Shown here: positions 45,235 to 59,168 of the stretch, in pieces
Layout: each line of letters begins with the position of its first letter
How positions within the stretch are numbered: position 1 is the first letter of the stretch
NCBI GenBank assembly: GCA_037126765.1
Contig: JBBCBC010000027.1
Location: 4,364,406-4,428,405 of the forward strand
Origin: Stenogyne calaminthoides
Taxonomy: Eukaryota > Streptophyta > Magnoliopsida > Lamiales > Lamiaceae
Reading direction: 5' to 3'
Length of the DNA: 64,000 nt
The notes under the pieces: generated by a model
What the model saw: only the letters and a program-made list of their open reading frames with translations
What the model was told of the DNA's origin: nothing
The model's database searches: none
Translations under genes and position numbers: made by a program

Positions 45235-47079
45235 TGTTGGGGTTATACTGGAAAGTATGCTTTTACTTTGTATAATCAAACATAATTTCTGTCTTATTTA
45301 TTGAAATAAATTATTTATCACTAATGCTTTAAATATCATTGAATGTTACGTATATTTACTGCATAACTGTTCAATAAATAGTACGTGTTACATTGTAGTT
45401 AATTTAGTGATACCAGATCACAGAAGATTAAATTAACAGTCTCTTGTAACTAAAAGTACGCTGTTCATGACCTAAATGGAAATGAACAATCCATCGTGAA
45501 AGGTTGAAGTGTAAGGCTCAGATTGACTTGTCTTGACCAAGAGATTACACTAGTGCATGACTGATGCACTGAATAGGACCTACAGGAGGATAAATTCTTC
45601 AGCACTGAATTAGGAAGAATTAAACCTTAGTGATTCGTTATTTCTTAATCTTTGTCTTTTAAATAGGATCGTGTGTGGTTAGTAATTATTGCTTTGACTT
45701 ATGACGGGTAGAGAATCAATGAGATTCAATACTTTATATATTGGGCAATATTATTGGTCACATGCGATTGCTAAGATTTAATACGAAGAATCGTGTGCAA
45801 GTACGCTTGTTCGATTTGCCCCCTTAGGAGGTTCATAAGATTTATCATACCAAATCTTACAAGTGGAATTAGTTTCCGGTATGGATAATAATGTTGAACC
45901 GTTCCTTGACCAAGGACAAAAGATATTAATTAAAGGAAAGTTGTTTCAGTGGCTTGAATTAATTAATGGGCTGGATAATCTTAAACACGGGAAATAATAA
46001 CCGAGAGCCATATTAACAGTAATATGGGTTAAGATGGATAGTGCAATATTAATTATGTAGTGGGATTAATTAATATTTATGGACTTGAATAATATTGTGG
46101 CTCAATGTTAGATATTCAAAGTCCATTAGAATGTCCAATCTTAATTCTCTTAAAGGCCCCTCAAGTAGCCCAAGCATAATGTCCAATAACTGAAAAATGT
46201 GTTTAAAATAAAATAAATTATGGTTGCTTATTTTTTCCAATTTTTCGAAAAATACAAATAAAAGAGGGAGAAAGATTTTCTTTGAATTTTGTTATGGAAT
46301 GAGGATAAGTATTCTTGGAATACAAGATTATCTCATTAAATTCAAGAAATCTCCCACTTGGCTATTTGTTGGGAAATTTCGAAAATTATGAGAAATAAAG
46401 GGAAATAAAGATTTTCTTGATAAGATATTATGGAAGATATGTATTCTTGGAATACAAGTATATCTCATAAATTCAAGAAGATCCAAATCTTGGAATCTTT
46501 ATCCTAAAATTTTGAAAATACCATAACAATAAGAGATTGGGATTTTTATGGAAAATTTTAATTAAGGAGAAAAGAATATATGGGATATATATTCAAGATT
46601 TCTTGGAGATCAAGAAAGAGATTTTCTCTCCCTTTTTTCCTAGCAAAAAATCGGCCACCACCCTCTTATAAATAGGGGATGATTTTTTCATCCCCAAGTG
46701 CAATTCCATGTGTTGGAAAAATTAGAAATCCACAAAGGTAGTGCAACATAATTTTATTTTCCCCTTTTGTTAAATTGTTCGCGAGTTCCTACCACCTGAT
46801 TGTTGAACAAGGATAAGGGAATACTTGAGAAGGTCTTTTGCTGTGTTCGCGTGAACGGGATTCATCTTCTCAACGGTTGTCACTCCGAGAGGTTAGTTCG
46901 CGTAAACCCGTAGCAATTCCGCATGCGTAGGATTTATGTGAACTGTTTATAAGCATGATTTGTTGTTGAATTATTATTTGAATTAATATAGGATTAATTC
47001 ATGCTAGTAATAATTGTTATAATTAAATTTGTATTTAAATATTCATCCCGAATAGATCCGGGCAATTAATTCCCCAACA
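45235..47079 (+). repeat. Copia-A 5' LTR (copy 2)
   Basis: TGTTGGGG start and CCCCAACA end, 1845 bp. TATAAATA at 46667-46674; palindromes GTATTCTTGGAATAC at 46309-46323 and 46441-46455. Confidence 0.92.
46667..46674 (+). promoter_or_regulatory. TATA box of the Copia-A LTR (copy 2)
   Basis: TATAAATA then GGGGATG, same context as 13200-13207. Confidence 0.6.
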
Positions 47080-47081
47080 AC

Positions 47082-47093
47082 TGGTATCAGAGC
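47082..47093 (+). promoter_or_regulatory. Copia-A primer binding site
   Basis: TGGTATCAGAGC, two bases after the LTR end. Complementary to the 3' end of plant initiator tRNA-Met, the usual primer for Copia minus-strand DNA synthesis. It fixes the LTR boundary and the plus orientation. Confidence 0.93.
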
Positions 47094-48588
47094 CTCGGTT
47101 TCGGGCTCTGAGTTTTAAATTGTAATTTAATTCATTTTTCATTAAACTTGAAATTGAATAGTAGAATTGCTAGATTTTTTTTGCAGGTATCCAATTGTCA
47201 TGGTATTTAATGAATGATTAAATTTATGCTTGCATATAAATTGTGATTTTTAATTCTATTCGTTCGAACTCGTTTTGCCACGTGAGAAAATCCACGAGTA
47301 GATTAGAATTTTTTTTGATTCGTCCAATGTAATAGACTAGTCAAGATCTAGGTTTATTTATTTTTCGTAAATAAATTGTAACTGAATCGTGAGCCAAGAC
47401 GGAGATGATGAATTAAAGGCGGACGGATCCAAAATCGCACACGCGGCGCTAAGGCCACTAAACGCCAAAAGGAGGCACGCACGCGATACGGACGCACGCT
47501 GGAGCACACGGGCGTGAGGCAAGGCCGCCGAAGCGCAAGCTCGTGGGATCGGCGCCGCGATCACACACGGGCGCTGCCGCAACATCGTTTTCGCGGATCG
47601 GGCGGAAGCGCCGGGCGAGGCTTGACGCCTTGCGGAGGTAATGGCGAGGCTCCGCGAGGCCTATTCCGAAGCGCTATAGATTCGCTGAAGCCGCGCCACC
47701 GCTGGCGATTCGCCTTGTTGTCTTGCCATCGTCGACCCACCGGCGCTAAATCGACCTGAATCGACACGGCCGGGGAAGTGTAAGGTGTACATTTCGACCT
47801 GCGAGCTGGTCGATGACTTGGCTTGAAGTGGCGAAATTATTTTTCTGAGACAGTCGAGTGGGAGCTTTTTGAGACGAACGATGAAGGCTATGAAGACGAT
47901 TTCTCAAGATCAATACATGACAAAATTAACCGTGACAATTGGATATATGTGCCCAATGTGTTTAATTTTTGTTTTGATATTTTGCATTATTTTGTGCTTA
48001 TTTAAATTGTGTTTAAATATGCGATGCATGAGAAAATATTTTGAAAAATCTCACCTTCGAAAATTACTAAGTATGTTTAATTAATTAATTGACAATTTTA
48101 TTTCGAATAATAAAATTGAATTAATTTTGACCTCCATGATTTATTTATTTGTGGATTCTTTTGGAGAAATTCCCCCCACGGGACGGTCAAAAGATAGATT
48201 TCACATGAATAAATTTCGAAAGGATTATTGTGGGTTATTATTAGTGGCGACGATGTTCAAAATAAAATAATCATTTTGTATTTAATCATGGTTATTACTT
48301 AGGTATAAAATTGATATGCATATACTTCCCCGAAATCCCTGTCAATTTTATATTGGTTAAGTGAGAGCCAACTATTAATCTGGATATTAAAGGTTTGTAA
48401 TTGTTTTCTTGTTTGTAATCTGCTTGAATGTGTTTAAATAATGACCCACCCCACGTGGCTTATTTAAACTGTTTTGAGATGTTGGCTGATGCATGTTCAT
48501 ATTTTTTTTGAGATTTTAATATGATACATGTGATCGAACCTTGTGATATGTTTGTGCTTATACAGATTGTTATTTATTTCAGTTCAGC
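47094..48588 (+). other. Copia-A leader with GC-rich block (copy 2)
   Basis: Untranslated leader. The GC-rich block at about 47395-47775 aligns poorly with copy 1, while sequence before and after is nearly identical. Confidence 0.7.
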
Positions 48589-49398
48589 ATGTCGCAATCT
48601 TTTAATCCACTGTTCAATATACTTAAAGACAATTTGCTTACTGGTGAAAACTTCGTTGATTGGAGTCGTAGACTTACTATTGTCCTCACTGCACAAAGCC
48701 ATAACTGTGTTCTCACTACACCTAAACCAGAAAAGCCAAATGATGAGTCAACTAAAGCGGTTAAGAAGGAGTATGCTGACTGGGAGCGTTCCAACGAAAT
48801 GGCAAAGTGTACCATCTTGGCTTCAATGTCAGATGTGTTGCAACACCAACACCAAAACGTTGAGACCGCTGCAGACATCATGACTAGTCTTAAAGCGATG
48901 TTTCAACATCAGAATCGTATGGCTCGTCAGATCACCATGAGGGACTTGCTCTCTATGAAAATAGTGGAGGGAACGCCCGTAAGGGAGCACGTTCTCCAGA
49001 TGATGGCTCACCTTAACAAGCTTGAGGTACTTGGCGCTGAATACGATATCGAGACCCAAATCGATTTCGTGCTCCACTCTCTGCCAAAAAAATTTGAACA
49101 GTTCAGGCTGAACTACCAAATGAACAATCAGAAGTTCTCGATGCCTGACCTATTGCAAGATTTAGTCTCGGCAGAGGCGATATTGGGGCAAAAGAGCCAA
49201 GCCTTGGTGGCAAATGGACCTTCTTCTTCTTCTAGGCCAAAGGGTGGTAAAAACAAGAAAAATGATAAAGGCCACAAGCAAGTGAACTCAAGTGTTGTCA
49301 AGGGCAAAGAAAAGGTGAAGGGAGGTGGAGGAGTGAGTAAACCAGCTAAGGGGAAGTGCTTCAACTGCGGTGAAAAAGGACATTGAAGGTCAGCCTGT
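48589..49398 (+). pseudogene. Copia-A gag, open up to a stop in the zinc knuckle (copy 2)
   Basis: An open frame of 265 codons from MSQSFNPLFNILKDN covers the capsid region (FVDWSRRLTIVLTAQ, RMARQITMRDLLSMK, FVLHSLPKKFEQFRLNYQMN), a basic Lys/Gly-rich linker and the start of the nucleocapsid knuckle CFNCGEKGH. The next codon, normally Trp or a similar residue, is TGA (49384-49386); then RSAC would complete C-x2-C-x4-H-x4-C. The stop is also in copy 1 and fits a TGG to TGA change. This is the most intact gag in the window. Confidence 0.92.
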
Positions 49399-52300
49399 TC
49401 CAAACCCAAAAGGAATGGAAAGAAAGGTAATTATCACGCACTAGTTGTTGAAACTTGTTTAGCGGCGTATGCCTCCCATTTATGGGTGGTGGATACGGGA
49501 TCCACTGATCATGTTTGTTTCACTTTACAGGGGTTCAAGAGGACCCAACAACTTAGTGGGAGTGAGATCCTCATCACACTGGGCGATGCTACGAGAGTGG
49601 CAACTGAAGCAGTGGGAGAAGGACACCTGTCTTTGAAGACAGAGTTTTAATTTTAAGAGATGTTCTTTACGTTCCTAGTTTTAGAAAGAATTTAATTTCG
49701 ATTTCTAAACTTTACCTTGATGGATATTCGGTTACTTTTGACAAAGCTGTTACCATTTCTCTTGATGATAAATTTATCTGTCATGGAACGTTGTCGAATA
49801 GTCTCTATACAATTAACTATGTACACCACTCACGAAATGCATCCTATAACACATCAATGTTTTAGATAAAAGAAAAACGTTCATCAATGGTGAATCGAGA
49901 CACTTCTATGGCATCTCGATTGGGACATATTAATCCAAAAAGGATTCAAAGGTTGGTAGAAGATGGTTCATTGGAGTCTCTCCTGTTGAACCAATCCCAA
50001 CTTGCGAATCATATTTGGAGGGTAAAATGACCAAGAGGGCATTCGAGCCAAGGAAATAGAGCCAAATAAGTGTTAGAAATCGTTCACCTGACGTATGTGG
50101 TTCAATGTCAATCAAAGCAAGAGGAGGTTATGAGTATTTAAACACCTTTATTGATGATTACTCAAGAATACGACTATATTTTCCTTATGAAGCATAAATC
50201 GAGACCTTTGACAAATTCAAAGAATTTAAGAGTCAAGCAGAGAATCATAGGGAAAAACGATCAAGTCTCTACGATCCGATCGTGGAGGCGAAAGTACCTC
50301 AAATGATGAGTTTTGAACTACTTGTCGATGAATGGATTGTATCCCAAATAATGCACCAAACCCCTCAACAAAATGGGGTTGCAGAGCGAAGAAACATAAC
50401 TATTTTAGAAATGGTTAAATCAATGATGAGTTATCTTGGATCTACCCAAGTCGTTTCCGGTCATGCCTTAGAAAACAAATGGCTTATATTCTAAACTTGG
50501 TGCCATCCAAACCGTTCCCAAAACTCCCAAAGAATTGTGGACCCATGAAGCCCCCATTTGAGACACATGAGAATTTGGGGTGTCCGCCCACGTGTTGGAC
50601 AAGGAAGCGGAAAAAAATTGGATCCTCGGTCGAAATTAAAGCTATTTATAAGATACCCCGAGGAACAAAAGGGTGTATGTTCTATGGTCCCAAGATCAAA
50701 AAAGTGGTAATAAGCACCCACTTTAGATTTTTGGAAGAAGACTATATGAACGAAAGAAAACCCGTGAGATTACCTTAAATGAGCTAAGGGGATAACCTCA
50801 AAAATCAAGATAAGATGACATACCAAACGACACACTTACACAACCGAAACCTCTTCGTATTGGGAGGGTTGTAAGAAAACCCAAGAGATTCATGGGGGTA
50901 GGAGAGTCCTCGGACTTAGTCCCCGGTCAAGATGAATCAGACCCATGGACTTACAACGAGGCAATCCAAGACAAGAATGCAGTTTCTTGGTAAACAACAA
51001 TGGAAGCCGAAATGGGTTCTATGGATCATAACAGAGTGTGGGAGCTAGTCGAACCACTTAATGGGGTCAAACCCATTAGTTGCAAGTGGGTATACAAGAG
51101 GAAAAGAGGACCGGACGGGAAGGTGAAAACCTTCAAGGCAAGGCTTGTGGCGAAAGGTTATACTCAGAAAGAAGGGATCGACTATGAGGAAACCTTTTCA
51201 CCTATAGCAATGCTCAAGTCCATCCGAATCCTCTTGTCGATTGCTGCGCATCTCGACTTTGAAATCTGACAAATGGATGTCAAGATGGCTTTCCTTAACG
51301 GAAGTCTTGAAGAGGAAATCTATATGCAACAACCCTAAGGCTTCATTGAAAAAGGCCTTTATGGACTCAAACAAGCATCCAGAGCTTGGAACCAACGTTT
51401 TGATCAAGTAATAAAATCTTATGGGTTTGATCAAAACGAGTACGAAAGTTGTGTGTACAAGAAGCGTGTCGGAACTGCATTGGTATTCTTGGTACTATAC
51501 GTAGACGACATTCTGCTCATCGGGGACGATGTAAAGGTGTTGTCAGATGTAAGGCATGGCTTTCAAAACAGTTTGATATGAAGGACTTAGGGGAAGCCGG
51601 GCACATTATTGGGATCAAGATCACTCGAGATCGCAAGAAAAGGATGATAGGCTTATCGCAAGCTTAATATATAGACACTGTCTTGAAGCGGTTCAACATG
51701 CAGGATTTCAAGAAAGGCTTCGTACCTTTTAGACATGGAATCCATCTATCCAAGGAAATGTGCTCTATGACACAAAAGGAGATAAATGACATGAAAGGCA
51801 TTCCTTATGCTTCGACTGTCGGAAGTCTTATGTATGCAATGCTGTGCACGAGACCGGATATCTGCTTTGTCATTGGCATGGTAGCGAGATATCAAAGTAA
51901 TCCGGGAAAAGAGCATTGGACGACAGTTAAGAACATTCTGAAGTATCTGAAAAGAACTCGGGATAGAATGTTAGTTTATCGGTCAGATAGTCTAATCCCC
52001 ATCAGTTACACAGACTCAAATTTCCAATCAGACTTAGATTCCATAAAATCTACCTCTGGTAGTGTGTTTTGCATGAGGGGAGGAGCCATGACATGGAGAA
52101 GCGTTAAGCAGAAATGCATCGTCGATTCTACCATGGAAGCCGAATACGTAGCTGATTGCGAGGTAGCGAAAGAAGCGGTTTGGCTCAAGAACATCCTAGT
52201 GAACTTGGATGTAGTTCCGAATTTGTCCAAAGATCCTCATCATTTCTTGTGATAATGCCGGAGCAGTTGCAAATTCAAGGGAACTAAGAGCCCACAAGGC

Positions 52301-52482
52301 CAGCAAACACATTGAATGGAAATACCATCTTATACGAGAAATCGTTAAGAGAGGAGATATAGAGGTGGCAAAGATCGCGTCAGAAGACAACCTAGCAGAT
52401 CCATTCACAAATGGTTTGCCTCAGAACACATTCGAGAGACATGGAAGGAATGGATGTCAAGACCGTTTGTCAATCGCTTTGA
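49399..52482 (+). pseudogene. Copia-A pol, with a badly damaged integrase stretch (copy 2)
   Basis: Protease WVVDTGSTDHVC is intact. From about 49855 to 50810 almost every line has indels relative to copy 1, and the integrase is shattered into short frames, though HTDVCG-, PQQNGVAERRN- and FRFLEEDYMNE-like pieces remain. From 50820 on it matches copy 1 closely again: RT frame 51000-51269, YVDD region, RNase H frame 51683-52252. A garbled patch at 52228-52248 breaks RNase H. Shared stops: 50991, 51267 and 51336. Confidence 0.9.
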
Positions 52483-52596
52483 GTATAAGTTGGAGATATT
52501 ATTAGGTTCGTGTAGGTGACATTAGATGTCACGACAGAACTACACGAGATATGTTGTAGTATACTTAAAAGCGCACTTTGAGTATAAGTGGGAGAT

Positions 52597-52803
52597 TGTT
52601 GGGGTTATCTTTGGAAAGTATGCTTTTTTTTGTATAATAAACCGAATTTACATCTTATTCTATGAAATAAATTATTTATCACTGATGCTTTAAATATCAT
52701 TGAATGTTACATATATTTACTGCATAACTGTTCAATAAATAGTACGGGTTACATTGTAGTTAATTTAGTGATAACAGATCACAAAAGATTAAATTAATAG
52801 CTC
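52597..52803 (+). repeat. Copia-A 3' LTR, truncated (copy 2)
   Basis: About 207 bp after the polypurine tract AAGTGGGAGAT. Same breakpoint as copy 1. Confidence 0.85.
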
Positions 52804-52930
52804 CTTCCATATTCTTCTCAATTTCTCCAATTTCTCACAAATTTACATGTCCTTTTGTACTCTTCTTCACGTTGTTCTTTAAATTTATAATCTTGAACCA
52901 AGATTTTTTTTTTGGCTTTATCTTGGTTTT

Positions 52931-53447
52931 TATTCATGTAGTAACACTTTCGTTTGTTCATAGGGTAACATTATTTTGTTCATGTAGTAACACATCAAGT
53001 TATTTTATAAATCTGTAATTTTAGACTGGGGATTTTTTTTTTTTTTTGTCTTGATTTTGTTCATGTGGTAACACGTTTTTCCTCGTAGAGTAACGTTTTT
53101 TGTTCATGTAGTAACACATATTTTTTTAGTAATATGTAACATTGTACACATGTCGTCGTGATACCAAATGAATACTCATGTGTTACTATATAAACAATAA
53201 TGTGTTACCATATGATAATGTATTTAAAAAAAAAGATATTGTAATTTTTATTTCACGTAGTAACACGTTTCTTTTCTATAAGTATCACTTTTTATTCATG
53301 TAGTAACACACATCTGTTATCATATGAACAATAATGTGTTACCATATGATAATGTATTTTTTTTAAAAAATGATAATGTAATTTTTATTTCACGTAGTAA
53401 CACGTTTCTTTTCTATAAATATCACATTTTATTCATGTAGTAGCACA
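52931..53447. repeat. GTAACAC/GTGTTAC motif tract (copy 2)
   Basis: Counterpart of 19496-20010. Confidence 0.7.
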
Positions 53448-53799
53448 TAAAAAAAATTTAAAAATTATGTGTCCAATAGGAATTGAACTTGCAACCAAAT
53501 ACATTAATAGCAAACCTAAACCACTAAACTATAACACATATAAATTAAAAATATCATTCTATAAATATACATTTGTTCGTCCAACCCACAATCCACAACC
53601 CCCTTACGCCCACACCACCAAATGAGACAGACCATTATTGCGATGATGGCCCTCGAATTTTGAGCCAAATTATTTTAATTATGATGTATTGCACATAACA
53701 CTAGTGTGCGATATTTTACACAAGACCTTCTCATTAATCAAAGTATTAATCATTCCATAAAGTTGGAACAATACAGAGAAGATTAATTAGCATGCCCGT

Positions 53800-53981
53800 G
53801 TATTATCAGATAATTTGTGTAAGACATAATCATAAAGTGTTAAAGTTTATTTTTACTAATTATACTTTGTCTAAACACGTTTTAAATTTTGTATTATCAG
53901 ATAATTTGTGTAAGACATAATCATAAAGTGTTAAAGTTTATTTTTACTAATTATACTTTGTCTAAACACGTTTTTAATTTG
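53800..53981. repeat. Tandem duplication, 2 x 91 bp (copy 2)
   Basis: Counterpart of 20363-20544, same 91-bp period. Confidence 0.9.
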
Positions 53982-54120
53982 TGTTTGTAATTCTCAGAAG
54001 CGTGGTCTCTTTCGTTGTTCCAACTCTTTTCCCTTGTGTTAGGTAAATGTTGTTTATGATTACATTTGTATGCTCAATTCTGTAAGTGATAAATTCGGTT
54101 CAAATTTTGTTTACCGGGGA

Positions 54121-54346
54121 GGGTCTCATGTGCATTTAGTTGCACCTGTGCACTCAGTGTATTTTAGAATTGTGTAACTTGTTATACTGAAAAATACAAT
54201 TTATTTACACTGAATTATGCAACTATTTTTTCACATTAATAATTGCATGATTCAATGTAAACAAATTACATCCTTCAATATAACAATTTGCATGATTCTA
54301 AAATATACTATAAATGCATGGTGCATTTTGGTGTATATAAGATTTA
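54121..54346. mobile_element. GTGCA-family MITE, member 4 (copy 2)
   Basis: Counterpart of 20684-20907; keeps the ATTCTAAAATATACTA right arm that copy 1 shortens. Confidence 0.7.
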
Positions 54347-55353
54347 ACGTTGTTTACATGAATTGAAGGGCAAAAAGAAAAAAACAACTCATGATGATAT
54401 CATTTAAGATTACACCTCTATTTTTTTCATCTTGTAAGATTTTAGTTAAGGAAAAAAAAATTGTTATGCCTTGTGATTAAATTAAATCAAATCTTAAATA
54501 ATTTTTTTTAAAAAAACCCTTAAAGCTGGGATAGTGTACTACTTTACAAGTTTGTGGTAACAATATTTCAGCACACGATTTAGGGTAAACTGTCCAAACA
54601 TATATTAACCCCCATTCCATATATAATCCATCGTGGGCCAATAATATTTAGGGTAAATTGTCATAACATCCCGTGATATTTGACCAAATTATTAAAAGAA
54701 AGTTATCGAGCACCCATTAAAATGACTACATAATTTATTTAACTTATGAAAAAATAAAAAAATATAGCACAATTAAAAGTAATATTTATGTGTACCACTT
54801 ACAACTTACAAGGGGTGGATGACTAATATTATTGAATAAAAATAATTAATTTTGATCAACTAGTTATATTCAATATAAAGAACTTATATTTTTAATTAAA
54901 ATAATTAATATTATTTAATGTAAAAAATTAATATTATTTCATTGAAACAATTATCACTCTTCAATAAAATCAATTGATATCATTTAAAAATACACAAAAC
55001 AGTGTATACAAAAATTTGCCCACAAACAATCGATGTAAATTTGAGAAAAACATAATGAATTAAATGAGTTCCAATTTTCGCACAATTGAATTTGAGTATT
55101 TTTCAGTCTTTAAAAAAAAAATTGGTTATTCTTATAACCACGAAAATTTCTTTGTTCTCTTGACAAATTTTGTGAAAGATTTTGATAATTTACCCTAATA
55201 TTTATAAATAACATAAGTTGTTTTGCATGCATCATGCACCGTGCCTATTTATTTGCTCTTTTTACGATGTTAGATATTTTCATTTAATAATATTAATTAC
55301 TAATTTTGTAAAATATTAATTCTCGTCCCAATTTTAATTGGACATATTCCGTT
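54347..55353. other. AT-rich DNA, no gene recognised (copy 2)
   Basis: Counterpart of 20908-21921, differing mainly in A-run lengths. Confidence 0.5.
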
Positions 55354-55614
55354 TCTATCCGTCTCGATCTTAATTAGATATTTCTTTAAATGAAAATATT
55401 CACTTTAACTCACACTTTTTTAACACATTTATTTAGAACACGTCACTCACTTGTACCCTTAACACTTTATCATTTTATCACATTTAATAAATATTATTAT
55501 ATTTTTTATTAAAGTTGAATTTACAACACTTTATCATTTAAAATACTAATAAATAATTATTTCTTAAATTTAGAGCACACAGTGTATATTCAATTAAGTT
55601 TGAGACGGAGGAAG
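55354..55614. mobile_element. Stowaway-like MITE, diverged (copy 2)
   Basis: Counterpart of 21922-22181. Confidence 0.6.
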
Positions 55615-56060
55615 TACTAATTATTTTTTTATAAGAATATTATTAATTATTTTGAAATGTATTAATTTTTTTATTAAATAATTTTAATTATGCACCAAAT
55701 GCAACACTTTTGGTGAATAGGAGATTTATTCTATAAACAAATATTTCATAATTTATTGTCAACGGTCAAATTTATGGATATTAAGACCAAGAGCTATTGG
55801 CAGAAAGCCAGAAGTTGTCCCTTTGAATGTTTTCCAATCATTGTCTTTTATTTTGCTTTTTTTTTTATAACCATATCAAATAACTTCACCATATCTTTAT
55901 ACATTTTCAACCATTATCACAAAAATTGTGTTAATTTGTTTCGTAATATATTTTAAGGGAGAAAAAAAGGGTATTGTAACATATTCCTTGGTTCATTTAT
56001 GAATAAAATAATTTTTGTAAGTAAAATATAATGACAATTTAAATACATAAAGACAAAAAT
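55615..56060. other. AT-rich DNA, nothing recognised (copy 2)
   Basis: Counterpart of 22182-22625. Confidence 0.5.
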
Positions 56061-56167
56061 TTACATGAGACAATTTTATACATGAGACGGGGTGCAATTT
56101 AACTAAATCAACACCCACCTCTTTTAAAGTGTTAAAGCGTCACATGCCCAATATATACACCGTCTCC
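56061..56167. mobile_element. GAGAC-family MITE, second member (copy 2)
   Basis: Counterpart of 22626-22732. Confidence 0.6.
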
Positions 56168-56546
56168 AGGGCCGTGCCTTTCATGAGTCGGACGTGTCGT
56201 CTAACTCAGACTAAAAAAATTTGTCAACTTTTAGGGGCCTATAATTCTATATGCATATATATATATATATATAAAATATTATATATTTATACTTGTAAAA
56301 TTATTAATATGTTGTGAAATGTTTAAGTGGGAATGACAAGTACTTTATTCTATTTTGTTCTGGGTTCGAGTCCCACCTTTTGCAAATTCTTAATTTTTTT
56401 GGGTCCATGCTTTATCCAAAATAACTAATTTAAGCATCATAAGTCCAAAACTATTTAAGTTTAAGTCCTACCTTTTGTAAATTTTTAATTTATTTTTGAG
56501 CCCATGCATTTTGCAAATCCTTAATTTATTTTTGGCCCCATGCTTT
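56167..56546. mobile_element. hAT-like/Pol III-box remnant (copy 2)
   Basis: Counterpart of 22732-23106; the B-box-like GGGTTCGAGTCCC is cleaner here (about 56362-56374). Confidence 0.4.
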
Positions 56547-58068
56547 TGTTAGTGTTAGTGTCCTAAAGACAATCTATTGTAAGGACATAATACTCGATGA
56601 TTATTATAGTTCATTTAATATTAATGTATGACAATACACTTGTTTGAATATTATGTTTGATTGTGTGCATTTATTCATGCGAGTGTTCCCATTAAATCAT
56701 TGTTGTTATTGAGGTTGTGAGAACTCAAATGACTTAAGCATGATTCTCAAATGGCCTCGATCAAGGATCATCAAGAATGTGATATTGTTGATGCAATTGA
56801 GTTTGTGAGAACTCAAATGACTTAAACCCTAAACGATGAACCCTAAACCTTGAGCCATGAACCCTAAACCCCCCTGAACCGTAAACCTTGAGCCGCAAAC
56901 CCTTAAAAAAACATGAAATAAGGATATAAAATATAAGTGTCAAACATGGTCTTAAAATGTGTGAGCCTCAAATTGATAGTTTTTATCTTTCAGGCCCTAA
57001 ATCGATACTTTTTTTTATCTTCTAGGCCTTGAATCGATAGGAAAAATCTTTAAGGCATTAAATTGATAGTTTTGTCATCTTTCCGGCGTTGGATTGACAT
57101 TTTTCCTAAATTAAATATTAAATCCAATTTAATATTTAATCAACCAACTAACTATAATCCGTAAAGGGGAATTACTTGTTGTGTGACCCATAGGCCCTCA
57201 TATATCGAGCGATTAGTAAAACTAACGGTCTTAATTGAACCCTAGACAATAAATCAGACATTCTCAATATATGAGGTACGTTGCGAGAAACGTGCAACTA
57301 CATGTAACTGAAACATGGGCTATTGCGATATCTTCCTTTCATTCACGAATACTAGATTAGTCTTGAACAAGATGAAGTGTCTATTCAAATAACTTAATCA
57401 TATTATCTCAAATCACTAATTGATCATGTATGTCACACTTAGCCACAAACTCTAAGTTGACGTGCATCGGCCGATGACTTAGATCAAATTATGACGAGAA
57501 GATGCGTATTTTCTATAAATCCACTTTGAGGAATGAATCATATTCTTGGCTCAACTACCATGCACATGCACTTCTTGATGAACAAAATCCAATCCATATC
57601 TACCCATGGAAGGGTGCAAGCGTGGGTCATGGTCAAAGTTCATCACTCCACACATGTCATGCGTATTAACCTCAAGTCAAAGGAGTATCGCATCGCTCCC
57701 ACTAATCGACACACTCGTAGACACATATTGTGGAACTACATCAAACGGTTTCTCGGATGGTTATACCAATATCCTCTAAGGTATCTGCGCATCCATCATG
57801 AGATACCTAGTATCTCGTAGTAAGGGAGATCTTACTACACTCTCTAAGTCATTTTAAGACCATGTTTGACACTTATATTTCATATCCTTATTTCATGTTC
57901 TTTTTTTAGGGTTTACGGTTCAAGGTTTACGGTTCAGGGGGGTTTAGGGTTCATGGCTCAAGGTTTAGGGTTCATCGTTTAGGGTTTTGTGTTCAGGGTT
58001 TAGGGTTTTAGTGCCAAACATGGCCTTAAAATTTATAAGCCTCGAATTAATAGTTTCTATCTTTCAGG
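56547..58068. mobile_element. Composite segment with inverted telomere-like arms (copy 2)
   Basis: Counterpart of 23107-24609. Left arm about 56824-56960, right arm about 57850-57990. The left arm is longer and cleaner than in copy 1, with CCCCCTGAACCGTAAACC matching the right arm. Confidence 0.55.
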
Positions 58069-58553
58069 TGTTGGGGTTATACTGGAAAGTGTGCTTTTAC
58101 TTTGTATAACCACATGAAAAACTGTCTTATTTGCTGAAATTAATTGTTTATCAATGTTGCCTTAAATATCATTGAATGTTACATATATTTACTGCATAAC
58201 TGTTCAATAAATAGTACATGTTATATTGTAGTTAATTTAGTGATACCAGATCACATAAGATTAAATTAACAGTCCCGTGTAACCAAAAGTACAGAATTCA
58301 CAACCCAGATGGAAATGAACAAATCCATCGTGAAAGGTTGAAGTGTAAGGCTCAGATTGACTTGTCTTGACCAAGAGATTAAACTAGTGCATTATGATGC
58401 GCTGAATAGGACCTACATGAGGATAAATTCTTCAGTACTGAATATAGAAGAATTAAACCTCAGTGGTTAGTTATTTCTTAATCCTCGTCCCTTAAATTGG
58501 ATCATGTGGAATTAATAACTATTGCTTTGACTTATGATGGGTAGAGAATCAAT
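58069..58553 (+). repeat. Copia-A LTR fragment (copy 2)
   Basis: Counterpart of 24610-25099. Confidence 0.85.
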
Positions 58554-59168
58554 TGTTGGAGTTTGGAGGCACGCAAACACGTAATACATGCGCAGCGGAA
58601 ATAAACAGTTCACCAACAACGAACAATTAATTGCATAATTAAATACGAGTAAACGTAAACATAATTCTTACAGCAATTCATACATGGATTCCTCAACTAT
58701 GGTATCCACGTAACAGTCGTTTACTAATCTGCACAGATCTGTCAGCGTTGAATCCCCGAGATGAATTTGCTAGGAAAATCCAAACTCTAGATCTTATGGA
58801 GAAAATATGAAGTGATACTCTTTGTGAATTCCTAAGAGCTTTTATATATAGGGAGGCTTAGCTTATTTCCCAAGCTAGCCCACTTAAGGAAATAAAATCC
58901 CTAATCTTGAATTAAATTAATTCCTTTTAATTTAATTCCCTAAATATAAGTCACTACGGATTTAAATGCCTTATATGAAAATATCTACGATTTATTTCCA
59001 TATACATTAAATCCTACAATTATATTCCAAATATAATTATTTGGAATTCTTATTTAATTAAATCCAAATTAATTAAATATTAATAATAATTAATTTCAAA
59101 TTAATCTATTATTAATTACTTCTCCATAAATTAAATATTAAATCCAATTTAACATTTAATCAACCAAC
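58554..59168. repeat. Fragment of a second LTR family (copy 2)
   Basis: Counterpart of 25100-25707 with the cleaner start (ACGTAATACATGCGCAGCGG). Confidence 0.55.

Larger units (their letters stand above)
45235..52803 (+). mobile_element. Copia-A LTR retrotransposon, degenerate (copy 2)
   Basis: Same insertion as 11771-19368, with the better preserved 5' half: LTR, primer binding site and open gag. The integrase region is much worse than in copy 1. Confidence 0.92.

Noticed and set aside
47358..47767. Minus and plus ORFs in the Copia-A leader of copy 2
   Set aside because: GC-driven open frames, absent from copy 1, in an untranslated leader.
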